Source of the DNA: Aliivibrio_A sp016764915
GTDB lineage: Bacteria; Pseudomonadota; Gammaproteobacteria; Enterobacterales; Vibrionaceae
DNA: 64,000 bases
Assembly: GCA_965224595.1 (NCBI GenBank)
Contig: OZ245057.1
Location: 1,240,001 to 1,304,000, forward strand
Direction of reading: 5' to 3'
The first letter of the stretch is position 1; the number at the start of each line of letters is the position of its first letter. The position numbers and the translations under genes were made by a program. The notes under the pieces are model-generated. The model had not been told where the DNA came from, did not search any database, and was given only the letters and a program-made list of their open reading frames with translations. Shown piece by piece: positions 8,601-16,263 of the stretch.

Positions 8601-10511
8601 CTATTTAAGTTTAAACTTACTGACCACTTGATTGAGTTGACTATTTGCTTTTGAAAGACTCATCGTTTCCTCTTCAGTGCTTTTCCCATTATCCGACAAT
8701 TTAAGCGCCATCTCTCGAATGGCAGTCATGTTCATCGCAATCTCACCCGACACAACACTTTGCTCTTCAGCCGCCGTTGCAATTTGATTATTCAGATCGT
8801 TGATCTGCGCAACGGATTGAACCACTGTTGTTAAATCAGATTCCACAGCATTAGTGCGCTCTACAGTATTAGTACAAGTGGTTTGAGTTACTGTCATTGC
8901 GTTAATTGCAGCGGATGAACCTTGTCTTAATTGACCCAATGTGTGTTGGATCTCTTCAGTGCTCACACGTGTTTTAGCAGCCAGCGCTCTTACTTCATCA
9001 GCAACCACCGCGAACCCTCGTTCTTGCTCACCAGCACGCGCAGCTTCTATCGCGGCATTTAAAGCCAGAAGATTGGTTTGATCGGCAATATCACTGATCA
9101 CATTAAGCACATTGGTGATAGCTTGAGTATCACGTTCTATCGCTTGGATACTGTCTGACGATCCTTGGATATTATTAACCAGTTCTGACACTGTTTCTGC
9201 CGCTGATGCAACGCTGGTTTTTGAGGTTTCTACTTGAGTGCTCATTGATTGAGAGAAACACGATGCTTCTTCTGCATTATGCGCGACATCTTTAGCGGTT
9301 ACGCTCATCTCTTCTATGGCAGTGGCAACTTGATCCGCTTCTTGGCTGTGTGAGACTAAAACGTCGTTGTTTGACACTACATGGTGCTCAAGGTTTTTGA
9401 TGCTTGATGCAATCACAACGGATGATTGGGAAATGTCTAACATCAATGATTGTAAGCTAGCAATAAACTGATTGATGCCTGAAGATATCAGGCCTAAGTC
9501 ATCGTTAGATGTTACTGGTAAACGTTGAGTTAAATCGCCATTACCTTGAGCAAGATCTTGGATAACTTCTTTTAGAGCAATAATTGGCTTGTAGAGAATG
9601 TTTAAAATAATAACAACAGTAAGAACAGACAGCAAAATCATAGCAATGGACATGGAGATCGCACTGATAAATTGATCTTCAAGAGCGGCATATACCACTG
9701 ATTTATCGATACCAACAAACAGGTATAACTTCTTGCCATTCGCTAATTCGATCTCTCGAGTTAAACTGATCTTATCCATACCCGCTATCGTATATTCAGT
9801 CATATTGAATCTAGTATTTGTCATATTGTTATAGACGTTTTGTAGACCAATTTCAGAGAGAGTGCTTCCAACTGACAGTGCTTTAGACGTTGAAGCGATG
9901 GCTTTGCCTTTTTTGTCAAGAATTGCGGTGATAGCGCCTGGGAAGTCTATTTTATTGATGGTGTCATTCAGTATGTCTAGCTCAATATCAGCAAGAACAA
10001 CGCCGCGGTGAAGTGATTTACTGATGGAGATAACCAGCTTTTTGGTGCCTGCATCTTCGTAAACATCAGTAATCGCAACGCCATTGGTCGCATTCGCCAT
10101 TCTATACCAATCACGAGTACGGGGATCATACTTTTCTGGGATACCCACGCCATCTATATAGAGGTGAGTTGTCGCTGAAGAGTAGGTATTGCCGTCTTCA
10201 AAACCAAAGTAGATGTCTGACACACCGCTTATGTCTTTAGCTAGCCTAGCTGCTGAGACATAGCGATTGTCTATGTTGCCGTTGTCGCTATTCGAAGCTA
10301 ATTGCTCCACTGTTGATATACGAGAGTTAAACCACATCTCAAGCATGTCTGCTTCATAGTTAATCACCGATGTAGATTGATTATTTACATCTTCAATCGT
10401 CGTTGTTTTTAACGCTCGGTAATTTAACCCATTAGCGATGATTAAAACGGCAGTAACAATAAACACTACACAGGTAACGATTGACGCCTTAAAGCCCATT
10501 TTCTGAAACAC
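8601..10511 (-). CDS. Methyl-accepting chemotaxis protein with dCache sensor
   Basis: Transmembrane chemoreceptor of 636 residues. An N-terminal membrane helix (about 10-28) is followed by a periplasmic dCache_1-type domain (about 35-275, with DPRTRDWYRMA typical of amino-acid-type Cache domains), a second membrane helix (about 280-305), a HAMP segment, and the signalling domain with the hairpin tip DQTNLLALNAAIEAARAGE and GFAVVADEVRALA. No CheR-docking pentapeptide is at the C-terminus. The GTG start at 10511 is supported by AAGGA seven bases upstream. An IS66 element sits 95 bases upstream of the start and has separated the gene from its original upstream DNA, so its expression may be changed. 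Confidence 0.9.
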   Translation of the reverse strand: MFQKMGFKASIVTCVVFIVTAVLIIANGLNYRALKTTTIEDVNNQSTSVINYEADMLEMWFNSRISTVEQLASNSDNGNIDNRYVSAARLAKDISGVSDIYFGFEDGNTYSSATTHLYIDGVGIPEKYDPRTRDWYRMANATNGVAITDVYEDAGTKKLVISISKSLHRGVVLADIELDILNDTINKIDFPGAITAILDKKGKAIASTSKALSVGSTLSEIGLQNVYNNMTNTRFNMTEYTIAGMDKISLTREIELANGKKLYLFVGIDKSVVYAALEDQFISAISMSIAMILLSVLTVVIILNILYKPIIALKEVIQDLAQGNGDLTQRLPVTSNDDLGLISSGINQFIASLQSLMLDISQSSVVIASSIKNLEHHVVSNNDVLVSHSQEADQVATAIEEMSVTAKDVAHNAEEASCFSQSMSTQVETSKTSVASAAETVSELVNNIQGSSDSIQAIERDTQAITNVLNVISDIADQTNLLALNAAIEAARAGEQERGFAVVADEVRALAAKTRVSTEEIQHTLGQLRQGSSAAINAMTVTQTTCTNTVERTNAVESDLTTVVQSVAQINDLNNQIATAAEEQSVVSGEIAMNMTAIREMALKLSDNGKSTEEETMSLSKANSQLNQVVSKFKLK

Positions 10512-10680
10512 TTATAATTCCTTAATTGCTGCAAAACGTTATGTTTAATTGGTCACAAATTGCAACGGCTGAAAATATTGAATGCACTGCTCAAGTTGTT
10601 GATACGTAAGCGCGCAATTAACCCCACATTCTAATCTCAGCAAGACTTTGTCATAGTTTTTCCAATCCAACGGAGGAACT

Positions 10681-10980
10681 ATGACTCAATCAGAAAAACA
10701 GCAACATTGGACAACAATCGTTACTCAACAGCAGGAAAGTGAGCTTTCCATTCCACACTTTTGCAAAGAGCGCGATATCAATTACGCCACTTTTCACTAC
10801 TGGCTAAAAAAGCTCAAACAAACTGATAATGAACAAGTCGCCCACCAAGTGGTAATGAATGACCATCCACCTTTATGTGCGGAGATGGTTGTCGTGCACC
10901 TACCAAATGGGCTGAGAGCAGAGCTACCTACATCACTTTCACTCATTCAAATTCAGATGTGGCTTAAGGCACTTCAATGA
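10681..10980 (+). CDS. tnpA: IS66 accessory protein TnpA, copy 1
   Basis: Small 99-residue accessory protein of an IS66 element. It has the N-terminal helix-turn-helix-like segment of IS66 TnpA proteins (LSIPHFCKERDINYATFHYWLKKL), similar to IS3 OrfA. CGGAGG lies just upstream of the ATG. The stop overlaps the tnpB start in ATGA, so translation is coupled. It differs from the second copy at four residues (Glu/Asp, Lys/Arg, Val/Ile, Met/Ile). IS66 elements are known to need TnpA and TnpB along with the transposase. Confidence 0.93.
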   Translation: MTQSEKQQHWTTIVTQQQESELSIPHFCKERDINYATFHYWLKKLKQTDNEQVAHQVVMNDHPPLCAEMVVVHLPNGLRAELPTSLSLIQIQMWLKALQ

Positions 10981-11321
10981 TCCCAAGTGGCGCCGTCTAT
11001 CTTGTTTCTGGCATTACCGACATGAGAAAATCGATTGACGGCCTGTCTCTTATTGTGGCCGATGTACTAGAAATGGATCCATTGAGTAGCGCGTGGTTTA
11101 TTTTTTGTAATCGAGGCCGAGATAAAATCAAAATAATCTTCTGGGATACCAATGGATTTTGGCTTTATTATCGCCGGCTTGAGAAAGGCCGCTTTAAGTG
11201 GCCAAAACCTACAGCATCAGGCCATATTCACATATCAACCCAACAACTCAACTTACTATTATCTGGACTAAATCTTGAAAACTCGCAAGCTCATCAGCCG
11301 CTATATGGACGAGAAGTGTGA
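10977..11321 (+). CDS. tnpB: IS66 accessory protein TnpB, copy 1
   Basis: IS66 Orf2-like protein of 114 residues, the most conserved accessory protein of the family. Recognised from VYLVSGITDMRKSIDGL, the FIFCNRGRDKIKIIFWD core and the YRRLEKGRFKWP motif. It overlaps tnpA by four bases. The amino-acid sequence is identical to the TnpB of the second copy in this window. Its molecular role in transposition is not established to my knowledge. Confidence 0.95.
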   Translation: MIPSGAVYLVSGITDMRKSIDGLSLIVADVLEMDPLSSAWFIFCNRGRDKIKIIFWDTNGFWLYYRRLEKGRFKWPKPTASGHIHISTQQLNLLLSGLNLENSQAHQPLYGREV

Positions 11322-11407
11322 GCTAGAATACTGATCATCACATTGGGCTTGAACGATCCTTTTTCGCTGTCAGACTAGGTGAAATTGATGAACTAAGAGC
11401 CTTAACA

Positions 11408-12958
11408 ATGACCAAACTCCCTGATGATGTAGAGCAACTCAAAGCGATGTTTCTTAAGCTTCAGGACGACAATCAGTCTAAAGATAGGGCCATCGCGACA
11501 TTAGAGAAAACCGTTAAAACTCAAGCAGAGGAAGTCGTTGAACTAGAAAACAAAATGCAGTTGCTCATTGAGCAACTTAATCTCAGTAAATCTAAGCGTT
11601 TCTCAGCACAAAGTGAAAAAGAGTCCAAAGGCACTTTCAATGAAGCTGAGCAGTTAAATTCTTTGCCTAAGTCAGATCCAAAACACCATAAAAAAGGCCG
11701 AAAGCCTCTACCGAAAGAGCTAGAGCGTGAAGTGCACCAACACACTCTGAATGCGCCTTACTGTGAATGTTGTAATGAGCCATTGCATGAGTGTGGCACT
11801 GAAGTATCGGAAGAGCTTAAAATTAGGCCTCAAAAGGTCAGCGTAGTGCGTCATGAACGCACTAAATACGCTTGCCGTCAATGTGAAAAAACACAAACCA
11901 GCAGCAAAATCATTACTGCCCCTAAACCTGCAAATATGATCCCCCAAAGCATAGGCAGCCCAGAAGCCTTTGCCGCGGTTGTCACCGCAAAATATGTCGA
12001 TGCTCTGCCGCTTTATCGCCAGGTCGAGATATTAAAGCGTTCTGATATTACGCTCAGCCGAGGCACTCTTGCGAACTGGTGTGTACAGCTGGGTAATAAA
12101 GTGAATGTCATCGTTGAAGCGATGAAAACACACCTACTTGATGAAACGCTTATCTGCGCAGATGAAACCACCGTTCAAGTGTTGCGAGAGCCAGACCGAG
12201 CCGCACAAAGAAAATCTTACATGTGGGTATATCGCAGTGGTGAGTTCGTTAAACAACCTGTGGTGATTTATGATTATCAACCAAGCCGAGCAGGAAAATG
12301 CGTGAAAGATTTTTTAGGGGACTACTCTGGTTATCTGCTAACTGACGGTTATCAAGGCTATAACGGTTTACACAATGTCACTCAAGCTGGCTGCTTAGCC
12401 CATGTCAGGCGTAAGTTTACCGACGCTCAAAAGGCACAACCGAAGAAAAAGTCAGGCCGCATCGAAAAGGCAATGAGCTTCATTGCAAAACTGTACGGCA
12501 TTGAGCAAGAAGCAAAGGGTTTAAGTGCGGCAGAAAGGCAACAGCTACGTCAACAAAAGTCGAAGCCACTATTAGATGATTTCCACGAGTGGCTGCTTGA
12601 AAGCCAAGAAAAGGTGCTGCCTAAAAGTCTGCTTGGCGGAGCAATTAATTACACCGTTAACCAATGGCCTAAGTTGCTCACTTATCTAGAAGATGGCGAT
12701 ATCAGTATCGATAATAATGTAACTGAACGAGATATCCGGCCGTTTACAACGGGCCGTAAAAACTGGATGTTCTCAACCTCGGTTGAGGGCGCAATGGCGA
12801 GTGCGAACTTGTATAGCTTGGTCATGACGTGCCGTGCGAACGATATAAATCCGTATTACTACTTCGCGCACTTGTTCAAAGTGCTGCCAATGCGATCACC
12901 GCAAGATGACCTCACCGATCTTATGCCGTGGAACTTGGTCATTGATGAGGCTGAATAA
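11408..12958 (+). CDS. tnpC: IS66 transposase TnpC, copy 1
   Basis: DDE-type transposase of 516 residues. In order: an N-terminal coiled coil with leucine-rich heptads (about 5-60), a basic helix-turn-helix segment, a zinc-finger segment (YCECCNEPL and ACRQC), and the catalytic domain with CADETTVQV (first Asp), LTDGYQGY (second Asp) and NNVTERDIRPF (Glu). It ends with the IS66_C tail MPWN. It differs from copy 2 at four positions (for example Asp/Lys in LLDDFHEWL and Asp/Asn in RANDINPY); the DDE motifs are the same. Expected to be active. Confidence 0.96.
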   Translation: MTKLPDDVEQLKAMFLKLQDDNQSKDRAIATLEKTVKTQAEEVVELENKMQLLIEQLNLSKSKRFSAQSEKESKGTFNEAEQLNSLPKSDPKHHKKGRKPLPKELEREVHQHTLNAPYCECCNEPLHECGTEVSEELKIRPQKVSVVRHERTKYACRQCEKTQTSSKIITAPKPANMIPQSIGSPEAFAAVVTAKYVDALPLYRQVEILKRSDITLSRGTLANWCVQLGNKVNVIVEAMKTHLLDETLICADETTVQVLREPDRAAQRKSYMWVYRSGEFVKQPVVIYDYQPSRAGKCVKDFLGDYSGYLLTDGYQGYNGLHNVTQAGCLAHVRRKFTDAQKAQPKKKSGRIEKAMSFIAKLYGIEQEAKGLSAAERQQLRQQKSKPLLDDFHEWLLESQEKVLPKSLLGGAINYTVNQWPKLLTYLEDGDISIDNNVTERDIRPFTTGRKNWMFSTSVEGAMASANLYSLVMTCRANDINPYYYFAHLFKVLPMRSPQDDLTDLMPWNLVIDEAE

Positions 12959-12993
12959 GGCTTCACTGCTTAATTGCACGCTTACGTTGATAC

Positions 12994-13254
12994 AGTGACA
13001 TTAAGAGTGGGGTGCCATTATTTGCAACAGAGTTAACGGCAGAAGAGTGCTGAACTTTACTAAAATGGTGATAAAAGTCGACTTTTTATGAAATAAAGAA
13101 ATCTGTTACATTTTTTGGGGGATGTATCTCTGGAAACGCAAATCCTTGAAATAGAGACAGATAGAACTGCGTTTTATGGGTTTCTAACCACGGTAGTTGT
13201 GGGGGGGGGATCTGGGGCATAAATGAATAGAATTTTAGACTTAGGTTCACACAA
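12994..13254. other. Gene-free stretch between IS66 and the left dif-like site
   Basis: No credible reading frame. Before the IS insertion this DNA was directly upstream of the chemoreceptor gene, so it may contain that gene's original promoter. It has a run of nine or ten G near 13200 and no other recognised signal. Confidence 0.5.
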
Positions 13255-13283
13255 AGTACGCATTATGTGCACTTATCGTAAAT
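13255..13283 (+). repeat. Left dif-like site (degenerate XerD arm)
   Basis: Reads AGTACGCATTA, then TGTGCAC, then TTATCGTAAAT. The XerC arm differs from the dif at 14732 by one base, while the XerD arm has two mismatches and the centre appears one base longer. It fits the hybrid site made when an element enters dif. It is probably a poor substrate for dimer resolution. Confidence 0.6.
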
Positions 13284-13355
13284 TAACGACATATGAGGGC
13301 CGTTACTAGACGGTCATCTGGAAACGTTGACATTCCACTTGAATGTAGGTGTTTA

Positions 13356-13599
13356 ATGAAAATGTATAAGGGTTATGAGTTTAGTGATCTTGATGAGTGG
13401 TACGGCTTTTCATACGTTAGAGGGAAGCTATTATTACCTACAGGCGTAATGGCCGAGCCTCAACAGATACTAAACAGGCATGGCTTTAGTCGAAATTTGC
13501 TGTAGTGATGACCGACGAACAGTGACTAGACTCCTAAAGTATGCAAGGGCAATTGCACGAATAAAAAATGCAGGTGCTGGTAACTGTATTCTAGTTTGA
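13356..13599 (+). pseudogene. Decayed small ORF, possibly phage-type regulator
   Basis: Two short reading frames read through each other with a +1 shift near 13480-13505. The first gives MKMYKGYEFSDLDEWYGF followed by a GKLLLPTGVMAEPQQIL segment. The second gives ALVEICCSDDRRTVTRLLK followed by an Ala/Arg-rich tail. Joined, they resemble a small DNA-binding protein with a helix-turn-helix near the end, perhaps of the DUF3653 type seen in Vibrio filamentous phages. That resemblance is from memory and weak. If right, it would tie the dif-bounded element to a filamentous phage. Confidence 0.3.
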
Positions 13600-13694
13600 T
13601 ACTTTCTACTTTTGTTTTTTGCATCTTAATAAACTGTTAAACCGCATGTCAATGTTCGGTAGTAATCTGCCACCCCTAAGGTTACAATTATGTC

Positions 13695-13973
13695 ATGATT
13701 AAAAACTTCATACATAAAGGTCTTCGCAAGTTTTATGCTTCAGGCAGCACCGCGGGGATACAAAAAAAGCATGAAAAGAAACTACGTATTATTCTAGCTA
13801 ACTTAGATCAGGCCGAAGAAGCTGATGATATGGATCTTCCAGGTTTGTTCATGCACCAACTTAAAGGTGACAGGAAAGATATTTGGTCTGTTCGGGTAAG
13901 CGGAAATTGGCGTATTACATATAGGTTTATTGGACGAGATGTCGAAATAGTAAATTATGAGGATTACCACTAA
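13695..13973 (+). CDS. higB: HigB-type toxin (RelE superfamily mRNA interferase)
   Basis: Toxin of a type II toxin-antitoxin pair, 92 residues, RelE/HigB fold. Visible family marks are FIHKGLRKFY at the start, LPGLFMHQLKGDRKDIWSVRVSGNWRI in the middle and the closing VEIVNYEDYH. Members cleave mRNA on the ribosome. In the usual higBA arrangement the toxin comes first, as here, and its stop shares one base with the antitoxin ATG. AAGG lies a little far upstream; an alternative in-frame start is not obvious. The pair sits between two dif-like sites, where it could stabilise the element or the terminus region by post-segregational killing. Confidence 0.92.
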   Translation: MIKNFIHKGLRKFYASGSTAGIQKKHEKKLRIILANLDQAEEADDMDLPGLFMHQLKGDRKDIWSVRVSGNWRITYRFIGRDVEIVNYEDYH

Positions 13974-14269
13974 TGGCTATGTTTAATCCCGCACATCCGG
14001 GAGAAATATTAAAAGAGTTAGTGATCGACTCTTTAGAGTTAACGATCACAGATGTTGCAAAACACCTTGATGTTAGTCGTAAAACTTTATCTAAAGTTTT
14101 AAATGCTAAAGGCTCTGTAACTCCTGAAATGGCAGTTCGCCTTGAGTTAGCATTTGGAAAGCCATCTGCAGATCATTGGCTTCGTTTACAAAATGCTCAT
14201 GACTTATGGCAAACAAGGCAAGAACAAAGTTCACTGCATGTTTCTCCATATAATTTTCGAGTGGTGTAA
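13973..14269 (+). CDS. higA: HigA-type antitoxin (XRE family)
   Basis: Antitoxin and autoregulator partner of HigB, 98 residues. Starts NPAHPGEILKELV, the hallmark of HigA proteins, followed by a helix-turn-helix (ITDVAKHLDVSRKTLSKVLN) and the VTPEMAVRLELAFG and ADHWLRLQ helices. The ATG overlaps the toxin stop codon by one base; a second ATG six bases later is also possible. HigA binds HigB and represses the common promoter in known systems. The operator here was not located. Confidence 0.92.
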   Translation: MAMFNPAHPGEILKELVIDSLELTITDVAKHLDVSRKTLSKVLNAKGSVTPEMAVRLELAFGKPSADHWLRLQNAHDLWQTRQEQSSLHVSPYNFRVV

Positions 14270-14310
14270 TGCGGCTTAGCAAAGCGTTAACTGAATTCAA
14301 GTGAGGTTCT

Positions 14311-14391
14311 ATGGTTTTACTAAGAAATTACACTGAAAATGATGCAGAAGCTCTGTGGAACATATTTTTTAATACCATTCGAAAATACTGA
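14311..14391 (+). pseudogene. Truncated GNAT acetyltransferase (N-terminal fragment)
   Basis: The first 26 codons read MVLLRNYTENDAEALWNIF and then NTIRKY before a stop. This is a typical N-terminus of a small GNAT-family N-acetyltransferase of about 150 residues, including the first beta strand and helix. GAGG precedes the ATG. The rest of the gene is missing: a transposase fragment in the opposite direction begins at about 14386. The junction base is approximate. Confidence 0.65.
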
Positions 14392-14636
14392 GCGCGAACG
14401 ACATTCAAGATCTCATACCTAAAGCTCTCAGGGTAATGATGATTGCTATGACGACCTCGAGCTGCATGGATGAGGCTTCGAGCACCATGCTTATTGAGTT
14501 TGTGTAGGAGTCGGCGTATTTGTCGTGTAGACAGATGAAGAATGCTCGCGGCATCGGTCTGACTTAAACGACGTTCATGCACATCATTAAGTATTTTCAA
14601 TCTTTGTATATCTCGGTCACTCATAGGGATCAACAT
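14386..14636 (-). pseudogene. Truncated transposase, N-terminal HTH part (ISNCY-like)
   Basis: The minus-strand frame starts MSDRDIQRLKILNDV (ATG at 14624; a longer reading from 14636 is open) and carries a helix-turn-helix: TDAASILHLSTRQIRRLL, then HGARSLIHAARGRHSNHH. That matches the N-terminus of transposases in the heterogeneous ISNCY/helix-turn-helix group (such as ISPlu15-like). The DDE domain is absent because the sequence runs into the antisense of the GNAT fragment. Only about 80 residues remain, so the element is dead. Confidence 0.6.
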
Positions 14637-14731
14637 CGTTTGAAGTCCTCAAGCTCATGGGTTTCAATAAGCATAAGAGGACATTTTAAAATTGCTCAAA
14701 CCGGACATTACTAAATTGGGCCTACATTCCA

Positions 14732-14759
14732 AGTTCGCATTATGTGCATTATGTTAAAT
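14732..14759 (+). other. dif: dif site for XerCD chromosome-dimer resolution
   Basis: A 28-base site: XerC arm AGTTCGCATTA, centre TGTGCA, XerD arm TTATGTTAAAT. The XerD arm equals the E. coli and Vibrio consensus exactly. Over all 28 bases I count 23 matches to remembered E. coli dif and 24 to remembered V. cholerae dif2. Most genes to the left read on the plus strand and most for 15 kb to the right on the minus strand, as expected if the two replication forks meet here. This places the window at the terminus of its replicon, probably chromosome 2. Confidence 0.88.
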
Positions 14760-14779
14760 AGGATTTGTGGGGATTAATT

Positions 14780-14803
14780 GGGCTCTGTGTCTGAGCCCTT
14801 TTT
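14780..14803 (+). terminator. Rho-independent terminator
   Basis: GGGCTC and GAGCCC form a 6-bp stem around a 7-base loop, followed by five T on the plus strand. It lies just beyond dif. No intact plus-strand gene directly precedes it, so it may belong to a lost gene or protect the GNAT gene from read-through. Confidence 0.7.
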
Positions 14804-14827
14804 GATGTATTGCGATTTGTTTGTTGT

Positions 14828-15268
14828 TTAAGAGTCTTTTTCTAGCTCTAGTTTTTTGCGTAAACTGCACACACTATGGCCTGGAGGGAAATCTTCCAAT
14901 TCGGCATAAACGGTGTAACCTTGTGTCTTATAGAACTCAACGGCGCTAAAACTAAAACTGTTTAAGTATGCGTTGACGCAGCCATTTTTTGCCGCTTCTT
15001 GTTCGATAGCATTAAGAAGTTGTATACCATAACCTTGTCCACGAGCTTGGTCTGATACCCACAATGTACTGACCCAAAGCCAGCCATAAGTGCCATAACA
15101 GCCGGTAGCACCGCCAATGACTTCGTTAACATCGTTGCGTAGGAAAAACGTCAAATTTTTGCGATCATCAATTCCTGCTACGTTCTCAGTAAAGGTATCG
15201 AGACCTTTTTCTATGATATCTAGATCTGATTCACTGGGTGTATGGTCGATTTCTATACTAAATGACAA
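14828..15268 (-). CDS. GNAT-family N-acetyltransferase
   Basis: Cytoplasmic acetyl-CoA-dependent acetyltransferase of 146 residues. The beta strand 4 and pyrophosphate loop are clear: WLWVSTLWVSDQARGQGYGIQLLNAIEQEA (QARGQGYG is the CoA-binding R/Q-x-x-G-x-G/A motif), followed by NGCVNAYLNSFSFSAVEFYKTQGYTVY. The acceptor substrate is not evident. Transcribed away from dif in line with the genes that follow; 12 bases separate it from the upstream RraA-like gene, so they probably form one transcript. Confidence 0.85.
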   Translation of the reverse strand: MSFSIEIDHTPSESDLDIIEKGLDTFTENVAGIDDRKNLTFFLRNDVNEVIGGATGCYGTYGWLWVSTLWVSDQARGQGYGIQLLNAIEQEAAKNGCVNAYLNSFSFSAVEFYKTQGYTVYAELEDFPPGHSVCSLRKKLELEKDS

Positions 15269-15280
15269 TTGTAAATCCTT

Positions 15281-15898
15281 TTACTTTAATTGGTTATTAT
15301 AAGCGAGTGTGATTCGTTCAATATGGTGTTGCTGCCACTGTTCGAGAGTCATACTCTGTTCTGCATCGAATTTGTCTTTGACAAGGTGATATATCTCTTC
15401 TGAGCGCTTTAGTGGTAAGACAACGATTCCCTCTTCATCTGCCACAATGATGTCACCAGACTCTACATTAGCACCGCCACATGTGATGGGCACTTGCAGT
15501 GGCGATATAAACGCTTTGTTACCAGGTACTGGGTATACGCCACGAGCAAACACAGGAAATTGGTTTTCACGGATTTCAGCGATATCTCTGACTACACCAT
15601 CAATAATAAATCCTACAATGCCACGCTTTTTAGCCACGGCACAAACATTGCCGCCAGCAGCCGCAAGATCATTGCCACAACCTGATGCAACAATAATGGA
15701 TCCTTCAGGGGCTTGGTGGATGGCCATATGAAGCATTAAATGGTCACCGGGAGCTAACTGAACGGTAAAAGCAGGTCCACAAATTCTTGGGGTATTAGGC
15801 CACAATGACTTGATTCCAAAATCCATGAAGCTGTCACGGTTTAGCACGTTAGCATAATCTGTAGGGGATAATTTGCAAAACAGTTGTAGATTCAGCAT
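15281..15898 (-). CDS. RraA-like / HMG-CHA aldolase family protein
   Basis: Protein of the RraA/4-hydroxy-4-methyl-2-oxoglutarate aldolase fold, about 205 residues. Family marks are RICGPAFTVQLAPGDHLM, the SGCGNDLAAAGGNVCAVAKKRG loop and the metal/substrate motif FIIDGVVRDIAEI, with both Arg and Asp of GxxRD present, which aldolases of the family use. True RraA regulators of RNase E often lack full activity, so an aldolase or oxaloacetate decarboxylase role is at least as likely. ATG at 15898 is favoured by GGAG seven bases upstream; TTG at 15910 is the longer option. It follows yciH by 21 bases and is probably in one operon with it. Confidence 0.78.
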   Translation of the reverse strand: MLNLQLFCKLSPTDYANVLNRDSFMDFGIKSLWPNTPRICGPAFTVQLAPGDHLMLHMAIHQAPEGSIIVASGCGNDLAAAGGNVCAVAKKRGIVGFIIDGVVRDIAEIRENQFPVFARGVYPVPGNKAFISPLQVPITCGGANVESGDIIVADEEGIVVLPLKRSEEIYHLVKDKFDAEQSMTLEQWQQHHIERITLAYNNQLK

Positions 15899-15919
15899 TG
15901 ATGGCTCCAATATATAAGA

Positions 15920-16231
15920 TTAACCGCCAGAAAACTTAACTGTGTGGCCTTGTTTTACTAGATAGTCTTTAATTTTATCTCGGTTATCACCTTGGATTTC
16001 AATAGTGCCGTTTTTTACCGCGCCACCACATCCACACACTTTTTTAAGTGCGGCAGCAACCAGCTTAAGTGCTTTATCATCAAGGTCTAGGCCTGTGACA
16101 ATACAGACGCCCTTGCCTTTACGACCTTTGGTTTCGCGTTGAATACGTACAATCCCGTCCCCTTTTGGACGCTGTGCTTGTTCTTTCTCTGGTGTAATTC
16201 GTCCTGTTTCTGTGGAGTATACTAATGACAT
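15920..16231 (-). CDS. yciH: YciH-like SUI1/eIF1 family protein
   Basis: Small 103-residue homologue of eukaryotic initiation factor eIF1. The N-terminus MSLVYSTETGRI and the core VCIVTGLDLDDKALKLVAAALKKVCGCGGAVKNGTIEIQGD followed by KIKDYLVKQGHTVKFSGG (given in parts) match E. coli YciH closely. Acts with the ribosome; E. coli YciH is reported to affect start-site fidelity and stress-time translation. It is upstream of the RraA-like and GNAT genes in the same direction. In V. cholerae a SUI1 gene lies near ddl on chromosome 2, as remembered, which fits this order. Confidence 0.92.
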   Translation of the reverse strand: MSLVYSTETGRITPEKEQAQRPKGDGIVRIQRETKGRKGKGVCIVTGLDLDDKALKLVAAALKKVCGCGGAVKNGTIEIQGDNRDKIKDYLVKQGHTVKFSGG

Positions 16232-16263
16232 TATTTTTCTCTACTAATATGAATTATAAGGTA

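Larger units (their letters stand above)
10606..12985 (+). mobile_element. IS66-family insertion sequence, copy 1 (complete)
   Basis: A 2380-base element with inverted ends GTAAGCGCGCAATTAA (left) and the reverse complement of GTAAGCGTGCAATTAA (right), one mismatch in 16. The target duplication GTTGATAC is present at 10598-10605 and 12986-12993; 8 bp is the IS66 rule. It carries tnpA, tnpB and tnpC, all intact. A second copy of the same length lies in the opposite direction at 47558-49937. Both are intact and nearly identical, implying recent activity. Confidence 0.97.
13255..14759. mobile_element. Putative Xer-integrated element (IMEX) at dif carrying higBA
   Basis: About 1.5 kb bounded by two directly repeated dif-like sites (13255-13283 and 14732-14759) that share the XerC-arm and centre string CGCATTATGTGCA. 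Between them are a decayed regulator-like frame, an intact higBA toxin-antitoxin pair, a truncated GNAT gene and a truncated transposase. This is the structure left when an element uses host XerCD recombinase to enter the chromosome-dimer resolution site, as CTX-type phages and related Vibrio elements do. No integrase or replication gene is present, so it would be a passive or decayed element. The boundaries are seen; the mechanism is inferred. Confidence 0.6.
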
